Source: Chryseobacterium sp. SC28
Lineage (GTDB): Bacteria; Bacteroidota; Bacteroidia; Flavobacteriales; Weeksellaceae
Reading direction: 5' to 3'
Assembly: GCF_003932955.1 (NCBI RefSeq)
Contig: NZ_QOVY01000001.1
Span: 1-64,000 of the forward strand
Length of the DNA: 64,000 nucleotides
The notes beneath the pieces are model-generated. The model did not search any database. It was given only the letters and a program-made list of their open reading frames with translations, and was not told the DNA's origin. The translations under genes and the position numbers were made by a program. Shown piece after piece: positions 25,886 through 34,419 of this stretch (position 1 is the stretch's first letter; the number at the start of each line of letters is the position of its first letter).

Positions 25886-26722
25886 ATGAATATGAAAATT
25901 TTAAAAATAATAAGCCTACTGGCGATGCCACTCGCAATGGCGCAACAAAGCACAAGATTTGTCTATCAAGTTACCGCAACTCCGGACTCTACCTCTGCGG
26001 AGAAAAAAACCGAGCTGGCCTACCTAGACACAGATGGAAAAAAATCTTTTTTCTACGCAGAAAATACTTTGAAAAGAGATTCGGTAATGGCAAGAATGCG
26101 AGCCACCAAAACTTTTGACAGAAGCCAAATGCAGAATCTGAGAAGCAATCTGCTATTTACCATCGAGAAAGACTTGACCAACCAAACTTTGGTGTACAAA
26201 TCAAGAATCGGAAGAGATCAATATTCTTACAACGAAACGCCTGCCTTTGCTTGGAAAATATTGCCAGAAACCATGAAAATCGGGGATTACAATACCCAAA
26301 AAGCAGAGACGAAATATGGCGGAAGAACTTGGTACGCGTGGTTTACGCCACAAATTCCTTTGCAAGATGGACCGTACAAATTCGGCGGCTTGCCGGGACT
26401 GATTGTGAAAGCGCAGGATGCAAAAGGCGATTACTCATTTGACCTGATGCAGACCAAAAAAATTGCGGAAATCCAGCAGCCACAATCGCGAGGGCAATAC
26501 ATCACGATTCCAAAAAACAAATACACCGATCTGGAGAAGAAATTCCAGAAAGATCCGATGTCTTTTTTCAATGCGCAAGGTGGCGGAATTGCACCTCCGA
26601 TGAGAATGTCGGGCGGAGGCGGTGCCGGCAGATCAGCGATAGATCCAAAGCAGATGCAGGAAATGCAGAAACGAATGGAAGCCGATATAAAAAGTAGGAA
26701 CAACCCTATCGAACTGAAATAA
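25886..26722 (+). CDS. GLPGLI family secreted protein (copy 2)
   Basis: A 278-residue paralogue of the preceding gene. It has a signal peptide (about 1-19, ending AMAQ), the same core with QKAETKYGGRTWYAWFTPQIPLQDGPYKFGGLPGLIVK at about 135-172, and a shorter Met/Gly/Pro-rich tail (PPMRMSGGGGAGRSA, then QMQEMQKRMEADIK). The two genes arose by tandem duplication and both end in IELS/IELK-type sequences. Translation could also start at the second Met (25892). A palindromic repeat array begins about 50 bases after the stop. Confidence 0.9.
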   Translation: MNMKILKIISLLAMPLAMAQQSTRFVYQVTATPDSTSAEKKTELAYLDTDGKKSFFYAENTLKRDSVMARMRATKTFDRSQMQNLRSNLLFTIEKDLTNQTLVYKSRIGRDQYSYNETPAFAWKILPETMKIGDYNTQKAETKYGGRTWYAWFTPQIPLQDGPYKFGGLPGLIVKAQDAKGDYSFDLMQTKKIAEIQQPQSRGQYITIPKNKYTDLEKKFQKDPMSFFNAQGGGIAPPMRMSGGGGAGRSAIDPKQMQEMQKRMEADIKSRNNPIELK

Positions 26723-27388
26723 ACAAATCCGTTCCGAAAATGTCAGAGCGGATTTTTGTAATCGGTATTTTTCGTCTTTCGATTTTAATCGATATTTTTA
26801 ACCGATAGGATTGCGTCCTATCCTTTAATAAGCCGTCCCTTCGGGACTTTTCTGGATTCGCATTAAGATAAATAAAGGACTGCCTATCCTTGTTCTTGGC
26901 TCAATTTAACCGAATTTTTAATCGATAGGATTGCATCCTACCCTTTAATAAACCGTCCCTTCGGGACTTTCTGGATTCGCATTTACGTAGATAAAGGACT
27001 GCATCCTATCCTTGTTCTTGGCTAAATTTAACCGATATTTTTAATCGATAGGATTGCGTCATATCCTTTAATAAGCCGTCCCTTCGGGACTTTCTGGATT
27101 CGCATTTAGATAAATAAAGGACTGCCTATCCTTGTTCTTGGCTCAATTTAACCGAATTTTTAATCGATAGGATTGCATCCTATCCTTTAATAAACCGTCC
27201 CTTCGGGACTTTCTGGATTCGCATTTACATAGATAAAGGACTGCATCCTGTCCTTGTTCTTGGCTCAACTTTTAACCGATAATTTTAATCGATAGGATTG
27301 CGTCCTATCCTTTAATAAACCGTCCCTTCGGGACTTTTCTGGATGCACTATCAAAAAACAAGATCATTTTTAAAGTTCAAGGGTTGCA
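26723..27388. repeat. Tandem array of about 120-bp palindromic units (five copies)
   Basis: Five copies of GTCCC-TTC-GGGAC occur at about 26837, 26957, 27078, 27198 and 27325. Each is preceded by GATAGGATTGCATCCTATC-type palindromes and followed by CTGGATTCGCATT and AAAGGACTGC. The period is about 120 bases. The array fills the gap between the convergent GLPGLI and TPR-like genes. The units look REP-like: short GC-containing hairpins in AT-rich DNA. No transposase adjoins this array. Confidence 0.88.
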
Positions 27389-28918
27389 CTATGATTTTCT
27401 GATTTCCTTGACTTCCAAGATTTTTTGTTGATAATAATCTGCTTTTTCCGGATGTTTTTCGGAAAGCGCTTCATAGGCTTTGATGGCTTTGGAATAGAGT
27501 TTTTGCTCTACGTACAGTTTTGCCAGCGTCTCGGTCATCAGATGCGAGATGTCGTCCTTTTTCTCTTTTACAACAAAGTTGACCTCATCTTTCAGTTGTG
27601 ATATTTTTGGGTTTTTCTCGATGAATTGGTCAATAATTTTTTCTTTTGCGACGGTTGTTTTTTCAGCGGGTTCTGCCGGTTTCTGTCGTTCTATTTTGAG
27701 CCAATTTTGCCACGTATTGATGAAAGACCCAACGTTGCTCTCTTCTTTCTGATTCGTTTTTTCTCCGATGGTAGGAATTTCTTTTTTTTGTTCTTTTTGA
27801 GAAATCGGGATTTCAGTTTTTGAGTTAGGAATTGATTTTTCCTTTTCAGTCGATTGGTCGATCAAGGCATCGGGCGTATTGTTGGAAAAAGACATTGGTC
27901 TCCAAGTAGAAGGTTGTTCTGAAACGGAAAGTAAATCATTCGCAACAGCTTTTTCGGATTTTGAGATTTCGAAAGTCTGTGTATTTTCGAAGGTGATTTT
28001 GTTTTTCTCATCTTCATTATCAGATGTTTCCGTAACTTTTGGCGCACGGTTTTGAGAAGTCGATGTCGGTTTTTCTTTGTCTGCAATTTCGGATTTTTTG
28101 CTTTCTTGTTTTGGCGGATTCAGATGATCCGAATGGTTTTTCGGAACCGAAAATTTGACTTGTGGCAGAAAATCATCGATGCTTGCAAAACTGATATCTG
28201 CCGAAGAATCTTCTTCAGGTACTTGTTTTTTGGTTTCTACTTCAGACATAGGATTTTCAGCGGCTTCTGAGATATTTTCAGCTTCGTTATTCTCGACAAT
28301 TGTTTCTTCCGAACTGTTATCATCCGGAGCAATGAGATTTTCTTGATTTTCCAAATCATCTTTTATAGTAATGACGCCTAATTCCTTAGTGGTTTCTACG
28401 TCTATTTCGGCCAATTTTTCTTGGAGAAAGTTTTCTTCACCTTCGTAGAGCAAACGGTTTTTTTGACCATCGACGACGATAAATTCCGGTTTTGCTTCTG
28501 CTTCTTCGGTCGCAATAATTTTGCTGATATCGAATTTATTTAAAACAACCGATGCGTCTTCGACAGTTTTGGACTGGGTTTCCACTCTTTCGATGATATT
28601 TTCAGCCGTTGTTTGTTCATTAATTATTTGATTTTCATCTCCTTGCTCCAATTTTTGGTGAGAAGATTTTATTTCCTTAGCAGCTTTTTGTTCAGAATTG
28701 ATGAACTGATATAGAATTTTTTTATCCGTAGTGTAGGCGGCGGTTACATAAAGGTTTTCTTTATAATTTTCCGGATGATAGCGATTGATCCCGTACAGAT
28801 AAAGCGCGCGGATACTTTGCGCATACGGCATTTTTTCCGCCTCCGATTCCAAAATTTTCAGGTCAGATTCGGTGATGATTTTTGGATTTCTTAATAATTC
28901 TAAAACTCTAATATTCAT
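27389..28918 (-). CDS. TPR-like protein with a long acidic/low-complexity middle
   Basis: A 509-residue protein of a type seen in Flavobacteriia next to lptE. The N-terminus (1-75) is globular (MNIRVLELLRNPKIITESDL, then AQSIRALYLYGINRYHPENY). Residues about 90-400 are rich in Glu, Lys, Ser and Thr and look disordered. The last 50 residues (LAKLYVEQKLYSKAIKAYEAL, then HPEKADYYQQKILE) form one TPR-like hairpin. No catalytic motif is seen and there is no signal peptide. It starts 4 bases after lptE, so translational coupling is likely. Confidence 0.7.
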   Translation of the reverse strand: MNIRVLELLRNPKIITESDLKILESEAEKMPYAQSIRALYLYGINRYHPENYKENLYVTAAYTTDKKILYQFINSEQKAAKEIKSSHQKLEQGDENQIINEQTTAENIIERVETQSKTVEDASVVLNKFDISKIIATEEAEAKPEFIVVDGQKNRLLYEGEENFLQEKLAEIDVETTKELGVITIKDDLENQENLIAPDDNSSEETIVENNEAENISEAAENPMSEVETKKQVPEEDSSADISFASIDDFLPQVKFSVPKNHSDHLNPPKQESKKSEIADKEKPTSTSQNRAPKVTETSDNEDEKNKITFENTQTFEISKSEKAVANDLLSVSEQPSTWRPMSFSNNTPDALIDQSTEKEKSIPNSKTEIPISQKEQKKEIPTIGEKTNQKEESNVGSFINTWQNWLKIERQKPAEPAEKTTVAKEKIIDQFIEKNPKISQLKDEVNFVVKEKKDDISHLMTETLAKLYVEQKLYSKAIKAYEALSEKHPEKADYYQQKILEVKEIRKS

Positions 28919-28922
28919 ACCT

Positions 28923-29477
28923 TTACCAGTTGGCCACGATGTCGTTATAAATTTTGTTGATGATTCTTTCGTTTACGATTTTGACCTGCGCTGTTTCGAT
29001 GGTGTTGAGATCCAGATCACTGTTGAAAACGGCTTCGTCGCTGTAGGTTCTGTCGAAGTTCAGGGAGGGATCTATTTTGTTTTCGTAATGCACTTTTACG
29101 GTGATTGTGAGTTTATTTTGCATGGCTTCTATCGTAGTTCCCTGCGTGGTGGTAGTAGGACTACCAATGCTGGTGGGTGTGATGTTGTAATCCGTGATTT
29201 CGCCTTCTATCAGCAGATCGGGATTTTCTACGGCACCTTTCAGGGTTGTTCTTTGTAGGAATCGGTTTTGCAATGCTACGGTGAATTCCTGGCTCAAAGT
29301 TGGGAGATTGTTCGCCGCGTTATTCGGAAACGTGTTGATCTTCACGGTTTTCATCTCCGGACTGAGAGAGGATCCCGTGAAACTGTAACACGAACTTAGG
29401 AGACAAGAAACGAGCAAAAATCCAAAAGTTTTCAATGAAATTTTATTTTTTAACTTTTTCCAAACCATTATCTTCAT
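28923..29477 (-). CDS. LptE-like lipoprotein (LPS assembly)
   Basis: A 184-residue lipoprotein from the ATG at 29475-29477, giving the leader MKIMVWKKLKNKISLKTFGF and a lipobox LLSSC (Cys30). A longer frame upstream lacks a signal. The body, with YSFTGSSLSPEMKTVKINTFPN and LSQEFTVALQNRFLQRT, LLIEGEITDYNITPTS, matches the Bacteroidota LptE family, which plugs the LptD barrel that inserts LPS in the outer membrane. It lies in a leftward cluster with the sigma-54-type activator upstream and the TPR-like gene 4 bases downstream. Met31 (29468) is an alternative start. Confidence 0.82.
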   Translation of the reverse strand: MKIMVWKKLKNKISLKTFGFLLVSCLLSSCYSFTGSSLSPEMKTVKINTFPNNAANNLPTLSQEFTVALQNRFLQRTTLKGAVENPDLLIEGEITDYNITPTSIGSPTTTTQGTTIEAMQNKLTITVKVHYENKIDPSLNFDRTYSDEAVFNSDLDLNTIETAQVKIVNERIINKIYNDIVANW

Positions 29478-29655
29478 ACATAAAACTAATAAGTTGGCAA
29501 CTCCCCTCCATTTTCGATTTGGGAAATACCATCTGCGAACGCAAAATATTGCGCGCAAAAAACAGATATAAAATTACCCTTCAGGAGTTCAAATCCTTGG
29601 CTGATATATTGGCTGAATTTGAAATCAACTTTTCTTGGTTTTAGCTGTACTCGCA

Positions 29656-30939
29656 TTATTCTTCGAGATTATATTGTTTTATTTTTCTGTAAAGCGTTCT
29701 TTGCGAAATTCCCAATTCGTCCGCCGCTTTGTTTCTTCTGCCCTTGTGTTTTTCCAATGCTTTAATAATCAGCTCTTTTTCGTTATTTTGGAGCGACAAA
29801 GATTCCGGTTGACTTTCTTCAAGTTCGATATCTTCTACTTCGTTGTACTGGTCTTCATTTTCGGGAACCATCGTCGGATGATGAATCGGATTCCGATTAT
29901 TTTCAAAATAAAGCAAAGAATTGGGACTTGCCGCCGCCGGAGTTTCCGGTGTATAAATCCGGTTGATCAGGTTTTTTTCCTGCAGACTTAGATCCGAATT
30001 ACCTCTATTTTTTATCAGTTCCGAAGTTAAGGATTTTAAATCATTAATATCGTTTCGCATGTCAAAAAGGATTTTGTACATAATATCGCGTTCCGAACTG
30101 AAATCCGAGTTTTGCCCGTTTAATCCGTTTTTTTGCACCACAGCCGGCAGATTGGCGTTCATCGGGATATATTCTTCCAGTTTGGCAGCATTGACTTCCC
30201 GATTTTGCTCTACGACGGTCATCTGCTCTACCAAATTTCGGAGCTGGCGCACGTTTCCGGGGAACGGATAATTTTCTAAATATTGAACAGCATCATCGGT
30301 CAATTTCAGTTCCGGCATTCTGTATTTCTCGGCAAAATCTATTGCAAATTTTCGGAATAGCAGATGGATGTCGCCCTTTCTCTCCCGAAGTGGCGGCATA
30401 TCGATCTGAACCGTGTTGAGACGATAATACAAATCTTCCCGAAAACGATTGTCTTGAATGGCTTTCATCATATTCACATTGGTTGCCGCCACGATTCTCA
30501 CATTGGTTTTTTGAACCTGCGACGAGCCCACTTTCATAAACTCGCCACTTTCCAAGACTCTCAACAAACGAACTTGGGTCTGAAGTGGCAATTCACCAAC
30601 TTCATCGAGGAAAATAGTTCCGCCATCTGCGACTTCGAAATAACCTTTTCGGGTAGAAGTTGCGCCTGTGAAAGCGCCTTTCTCGTGACCAAAAAGTTCG
30701 GAATCGATCGTTCCTTCCGGGATTGCGCCACAGTTTACGACGATGTAGGGCTGGTGTTTTCTTCTGGATTCTGCGTGGATGATTTTCGGGATAAACTCTT
30801 TCCCAACGCCACTTTCTCCCATTACTAAAACCGAAATATCGGTTGGTGCCACTTGGATTGCCTTTTCCAAAGCGCGGTTAAGCGCCGGGAAATTTCCGAT
30901 AATTCCGAATCGTGCTTTTATGGATTGTAAGTCTGCCAT
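29656..30939 (-). CDS. Sigma-54-dependent Fis-family transcriptional activator
   Basis: A 427-residue enhancer-binding protein. The AAA+ domain opens with Walker A GESGVGKE (41-48); it has the sigma-54 contact loop GAFTGA (88-93), Walker B GTIFLDEVGEL and an arginine finger region FREDLYYRLNTVQI. A 130-residue Asn/Glu-rich linker follows, then a Fis-type helix-turn-helix at the end (NKAADELGISQRTLYRKIKQY). There is no receiver or PAS domain before the AAA+ domain, so it is probably controlled by partner proteins or by level. It precedes lptE in the same direction. Confidence 0.92.
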   Translation of the reverse strand: MADLQSIKARFGIIGNFPALNRALEKAIQVAPTDISVLVMGESGVGKEFIPKIIHAESRRKHQPYIVVNCGAIPEGTIDSELFGHEKGAFTGATSTRKGYFEVADGGTIFLDEVGELPLQTQVRLLRVLESGEFMKVGSSQVQKTNVRIVAATNVNMMKAIQDNRFREDLYYRLNTVQIDMPPLRERKGDIHLLFRKFAIDFAEKYRMPELKLTDDAVQYLENYPFPGNVRQLRNLVEQMTVVEQNREVNAAKLEEYIPMNANLPAVVQKNGLNGQNSDFSSERDIMYKILFDMRNDINDLKSLTSELIKNRGNSDLSLQEKNLINRIYTPETPAAASPNSLLYFENNRNPIHHPTMVPENEDQYNEVEDIELEESQPESLSLQNNEKELIIKALEKHKGRRNKAADELGISQRTLYRKIKQYNLEE

Positions 30940-31090
30940 ATTAATTTTGATTTTAATGCTCAGAATTGCAATGAATTTGGTAACATCAAAAGAAAGTCTA
31001 ATGATTTTCCGTCATCCAAAGTTTCATATTCCAAGCCAAATTGTCTTATATTTTTGATAATAATTTTGATGGTTTTGATAGTACATTTTT

Positions 31091-31231
31091 TCATTTTGCA
31101 GAAACCATGCTTCTGAAATTCACTGTAGAAATATCGGCCTCTTTCAATCGATCAAATTTGTCTTGAATATCTTGTACATTTTCAAGATACTTTTCGAAAA
31201 GTTGATTTTTGATGGATTGTAGGTTTTGCAT
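31091..31231 (-). CDS. Small hypothetical protein (46 residues)
   Basis: An ATG at 31229-31231 opens a 46-codon frame starting MQNLQSIKNQLFEKYLENVQ and ending NFRSMVSAK with a TGA at 31091-31093. It is rich in charged and amphipathic residues, like a real helical peptide, and begins 18 bases after the YhcG-like gene in the same direction. No family is recognised; it could be a partner or an unrelated small gene, or a chance frame. Confidence 0.4.
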   Translation of the reverse strand: MQNLQSIKNQLFEKYLENVQDIQDKFDRLKEADISTVNFRSMVSAK

Positions 31232-31249
31232 TAAGGATAATAATTGAGT

Positions 31250-32320
31250 CTAATTTTCTTCTAAAATTTTAATAAAATCTTCTTGGGTCGGCAAAATCGT
31301 CAAGTATTTACTGGCGAAAATCTGTTCGTTATCTTCCGGTAATGTGTATTTTACCAAAGCTTCACTTTTATCCTGACAGAGAATAATACCGATCGTTTTG
31401 TTTTCATCTTCCAAACGAACTTCACGGTCGTAATAGTTGACATACATCTGCATTTGACCAATATCCTGATGTTTCAGCTCCCCAATTTTTAAATCGATTA
31501 AAACAAAACATTTCAGAATTCTGTTGTAAAAAACCAAATCTATTTTGAAATGTTTCTCGTCAAACGTAATTCGGTTTTGTCTTGCTACAAATGTAAAACC
31601 TGTTCCTAATTCCAAAAGAAAATGTTCTAATTTATCAATCAAACCGTTTTCCAAGTCGCTTTCGGAATAATTTGGCTTTTCCTGCAATCCAAGAAATTCT
31701 AAAATATAGGGATCTTTTATAACGTCCTTTGGTTTCTCAAAAACCTGTCCTTTTTCGGCAAGCCGAAGTATTTCTTCTTTATTTTTGCTTAAAGCCAATC
31801 GGGAATACAAGGCAGAATCGTACTGACGTTGCAATTCCCGCAAACTCCAATTGTTTTTAAATGATTCAATCTCGTAGAATTTTCTTTCATTCAAGTCTTT
31901 GATTCTCATCAATTTAAGATAATGAGACCAAGAAAGATTGAAATTATTATCCGAAGTTTTTGGGGTTTCTAATTTTAAATTTTCAGATTCAGCAGACAGT
32001 GTCTGACCTATTTTTTTGAATTCGTCAGAGGCCGTCTGACCAGTTGAGTACGACAAATAAAAAGATCTCATTTGTTTTAGATTGGTTTCGGAAAACCCTT
32101 TTCCAAACTTTTTCGTTAGATGAACTGCCAAATCTTTGAGTAAGGCTTTCCCATACTCTGCCCGGTTTTCGCCCTTTTGTTCATCTTCTACAATCATTCT
32201 TCCGATCTCAAAATAAGTCAGAACCATCGCCTGATTTACAGCAACAGCAACTTTTTTTCTGGCATTTTCCAATAAATCGGAAATGTTTTGAAGAAGTTCT
32301 TTTGATGGCAGATTGCTCAT
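31250..32320 (-). CDS. YhcG/DUF1016-like PDDEXK nuclease family protein
   Basis: A 356-residue protein. The N-terminal DUF1016 part (about 1-180) has LSWSHYLKLMRIKDLNERKFYEIE and WSLRELQRQYDSALYSRLALS. The C-terminal part is a PD-(D/E)xK nuclease-like domain (KIDLVFYNRILKCFVLIDLKIGEL, then GQMQMYVNYYDREV). The middle of the N-terminal part (about 105-140) carries a Ser/Glu/Thr-rich insertion. Such genes are widely scattered, often with restriction or mobile DNA, and the function is uncertain. It lies between miaB and the activator gene in the same direction, 24 bases after miaB, and looks like an accessory insertion. Confidence 0.88.
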   Translation of the reverse strand: MSNLPSKELLQNISDLLENARKKVAVAVNQAMVLTYFEIGRMIVEDEQKGENRAEYGKALLKDLAVHLTKKFGKGFSETNLKQMRSFYLSYSTGQTASDEFKKIGQTLSAESENLKLETPKTSDNNFNLSWSHYLKLMRIKDLNERKFYEIESFKNNWSLRELQRQYDSALYSRLALSKNKEEILRLAEKGQVFEKPKDVIKDPYILEFLGLQEKPNYSESDLENGLIDKLEHFLLELGTGFTFVARQNRITFDEKHFKIDLVFYNRILKCFVLIDLKIGELKHQDIGQMQMYVNYYDREVRLEDENKTIGIILCQDKSEALVKYTLPEDNEQIFASKYLTILPTQEDFIKILEEN

Positions 32321-32344
32321 TGTTTTGTGAAATGAAGTTTGGAT

Positions 32345-33778
32345 CTAAACCGTTTCCCCCAAAAGCGTTCCTTGCGTGTTGCCGTGAACGAAAACAGAGA
32401 CCAAGTCGCCGATTTTCTGCCCATCCAATTTATCGAAAACGCAAACGGCATTTTGAGAATTTCGTCCTTTCCATTGGTTTTCATTCTTTTTGGAAGTGCC
32501 TTCAATCAAGATTTCGTGAACTCTGCCAACGTATTCTTGCATTCTTTTTCGAGAGAGTTCGCCCTGCAGCGCAATTACTTCTGATAACCGACGCTGCTTT
32601 ACATCCGCCGGAATATCGTCTTCCAGTTTCTTGTGAGCCGGCGTTCCCGGCCGTTCGCTGTACGCAAACATATAGCCGTAATCGTACTCCACTTCTCTCA
32701 TTAATGATAAAGTAAGTTGATGATCATCTTCCGTTTCGGTACAAAATCCGACGATCATATCGTGCGAAAACGAAATATCGGGAACGATTTCTTTTCCTTT
32801 TTTTATTAATTCCAAATATTCCTGACGCGTGTGCTGGCGATTCATCAACTGAAGAATCCTGTCGCTTCCGCTTTGAACGGGAAGATGCACGTATTTACAG
32901 ATATTATCGTGCTTTGCAATCATTCGGAAAACCTCCTCCGTCATCTCGTGCGGATTGGACGTCGAGAATCTGATTCTCATTTTTGGAACTGCAACGGCTA
33001 CCATATCAAGCAACTGCGCAAAATTAATAGCAGTCAGTTTCTGCATTTCTGAGGCTTTGGCAAAATCTTTTTTCGGTCCGCCGCCGTACCAAAGATAGGA
33101 ATCGACGTTTTGGCCGAGAAGCGTGATTTCTTTGTAACCATTTTCCCAAAGACTTTTACATTCTTCAATAATCGAGTGCGGATCGCGACTTCTTTCACGA
33201 CCTCTCGTAAATGGAACCACGCAAAACGTACACATATTATCGCAACCTCGGGTAATCGTCACAAAAGCCGTAACGCCATTTCCGCCCAAACGAACAGGAT
33301 TAATATCGGCGTAAGTCTCTTCTTTTGAGAGGATTACATTAATGGCATCTCTACCGTCGTCGGTTTCTTTAAGAAGATTGGGCAGATCTCGATAAGCATC
33401 TGGACCTACCACCAAATCCACGAGTTGTTCCTCGTCTAAGAATTTGGTTTTCAACCTTTCTGCCATACAGCCGAGAACGCCAACCGTTATATTTGGGCGT
33501 TGTTTTTTTAGTTTTTTGAATTGTGCGAGGCGCATTCTCACCGTTTGCTCGGCTTTTTCGCGGATGGAGCAGGTATTTAATAAAATCAAATCGGCTTCTT
33601 CCACATTCAAAGTGGTATTGTAACCTTGCTCGCTGAGAATGGATGCCACAATCTCGGAATCGGAGAAGTTCATCTGGCAACCGTAGCTTTCCAGGAACAG
33701 TTTTTTGCCGTTCTCCGGTTTCTCTGCGATCGCCACAGCTTCGCCTTGTTTGGTTTCGTCTATATATTTTTCCTGCAC
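32345..33778 (-). CDS. miaB: tRNA-2-methylthio-N6-isopentenyladenosine synthase
   Basis: A 477-residue radical-SAM methylthiotransferase that adds the 2-methylthio group to i6A37 of tRNAs reading UNN codons. The N-terminal cluster ligands are Cys34 (SYGCQMN), Cys70 (LNTCSIR) and Cys104 (VLGCMAE). The radical-SAM CxxxCxxC is Cys179-Cys183-Cys186 ([10 protein letters not shown]). A TRAM domain closes the protein ([19 protein letters not shown] to the end). The first 24 residues before the conserved fold are extra. It is first in a leftward group with a promoter box at 33844-33851. Confidence 0.96.
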   Translation of the reverse strand: MQEKYIDETKQGEAVAIAEKPENGKKLFLESYGCQMNFSDSEIVASILSEQGYNTTLNVEEADLILLNTCSIREKAEQTVRMRLAQFKKLKKQRPNITVGVLGCMAERLKTKFLDEEQLVDLVVGPDAYRDLPNLLKETDDGRDAINVILSKEETYADINPVRLGGNGVTAFVTITRGCDNMCTFCVVPFTRGRERSRDPHSIIEECKSLWENGYKEITLLGQNVDSYLWYGGGPKKDFAKASEMQKLTAINFAQLLDMVAVAVPKMRIRFSTSNPHEMTEEVFRMIAKHDNICKYVHLPVQSGSDRILQLMNRQHTRQEYLELIKKGKEIVPDISFSHDMIVGFCTETEDDHQLTLSLMREVEYDYGYMFAYSERPGTPAHKKLEDDIPADVKQRRLSEVIALQGELSRKRMQEYVGRVHEILIEGTSKKNENQWKGRNSQNAVCVFDKLDGQKIGDLVSVFVHGNTQGTLLGETV

Positions 33779-33843
33779 TTTTGTAAGAAATTAGATTTTA
33801 AAAGTAAGATTTTTAGAATAAATTCTAAGGATAAGTTAGTTTG

Positions 33844-33851
33844 CAAAGATA
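33844..33851 (-). promoter_or_regulatory. -7 box of miaB
   Basis: TATCTTTG on the minus strand (plus 33844-33851) matches TAnnTTTG, about 66 bases upstream of the miaB ATG, in the divergent region shared with the OsmC gene. Confidence 0.55.
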
Positions 33852-33918
33852 CAAAATATTGTGACAGAATGGCAGGATTATTAAAACTAAAAAAATAAAT
33901 TATCCTGATTTGATTTTG

Positions 33919-33926
33919 TAAATTTG
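33919..33926 (+). promoter_or_regulatory. -7 box of the OsmC-family gene
   Basis: TAAATTTG at 33919-33926 matches TAnnTTTG, 19 bases before the ATG, so the leader would be very short. Confidence 0.45.
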
Positions 33927-33945
33927 AATTTAATTTAAAAGAAAG

Positions 33946-34368
33946 ATGAAGATAAAACTTAACCGTCTGAACGACGATTTTTTGTTCGAATGTACCAATG
34001 AGCAAGGAAATTCGATTTTATTAGACAATACTACTTTACCCGGCGCGAAAGGTGTTTCGCCCATGCAATCTTTACTCATGGCGGTTGCGGGATGTAGCGG
34101 AATCGACGTGGTTTCGATCCTGAAAAAGCAGCGCCAGCCAATAGATTCTTTTACTGCCGAAGTAGAAGGCGAAAGAGTTCAGGTAGATGAAGCTAAGCCA
34201 TTCAAAACCATAAAAGTAAGTTTCTTCCTTCAGGGAAATATCGATCCGAAAAAAGCTAAGAAAGCGGCAGAATTATCTTTCGAAAAATATTGCTCGGTTT
34301 CCAAGACGCTGGCTCCCGACGTGGAAATTTCCTATGAAGTGAGCGTAAATGGTGAAGTTGTAGCGTAA
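33946..34368 (+). CDS. OsmC/Ohr-family peroxidase-like protein
   Basis: A 140-residue OsmC-superfamily protein. Cys50 in AVAGCSGIDVVSIL and Cys116 in EKYCSVSKTL are the two redox cysteines that reduce organic hydroperoxides in characterised members. The pattern PMQSLLMAVAGCSGID places it in the YhfA-like branch of the family rather than with classical Ohr. It is divergent from miaB and convergent with the glucosidase gene, and stands alone. Confidence 0.9.
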   Translation: MKIKLNRLNDDFLFECTNEQGNSILLDNTTLPGAKGVSPMQSLLMAVAGCSGIDVVSILKKQRQPIDSFTAEVEGERVQVDEAKPFKTIKVSFFLQGNIDPKKAKKAAELSFEKYCSVSKTLAPDVEISYEVSVNGEVVA

Positions 34369-34419
34369 AATTCAATAAAAAATCATATCAAATCTGATAC
34401 GGTTTTCATTTTCATCATT

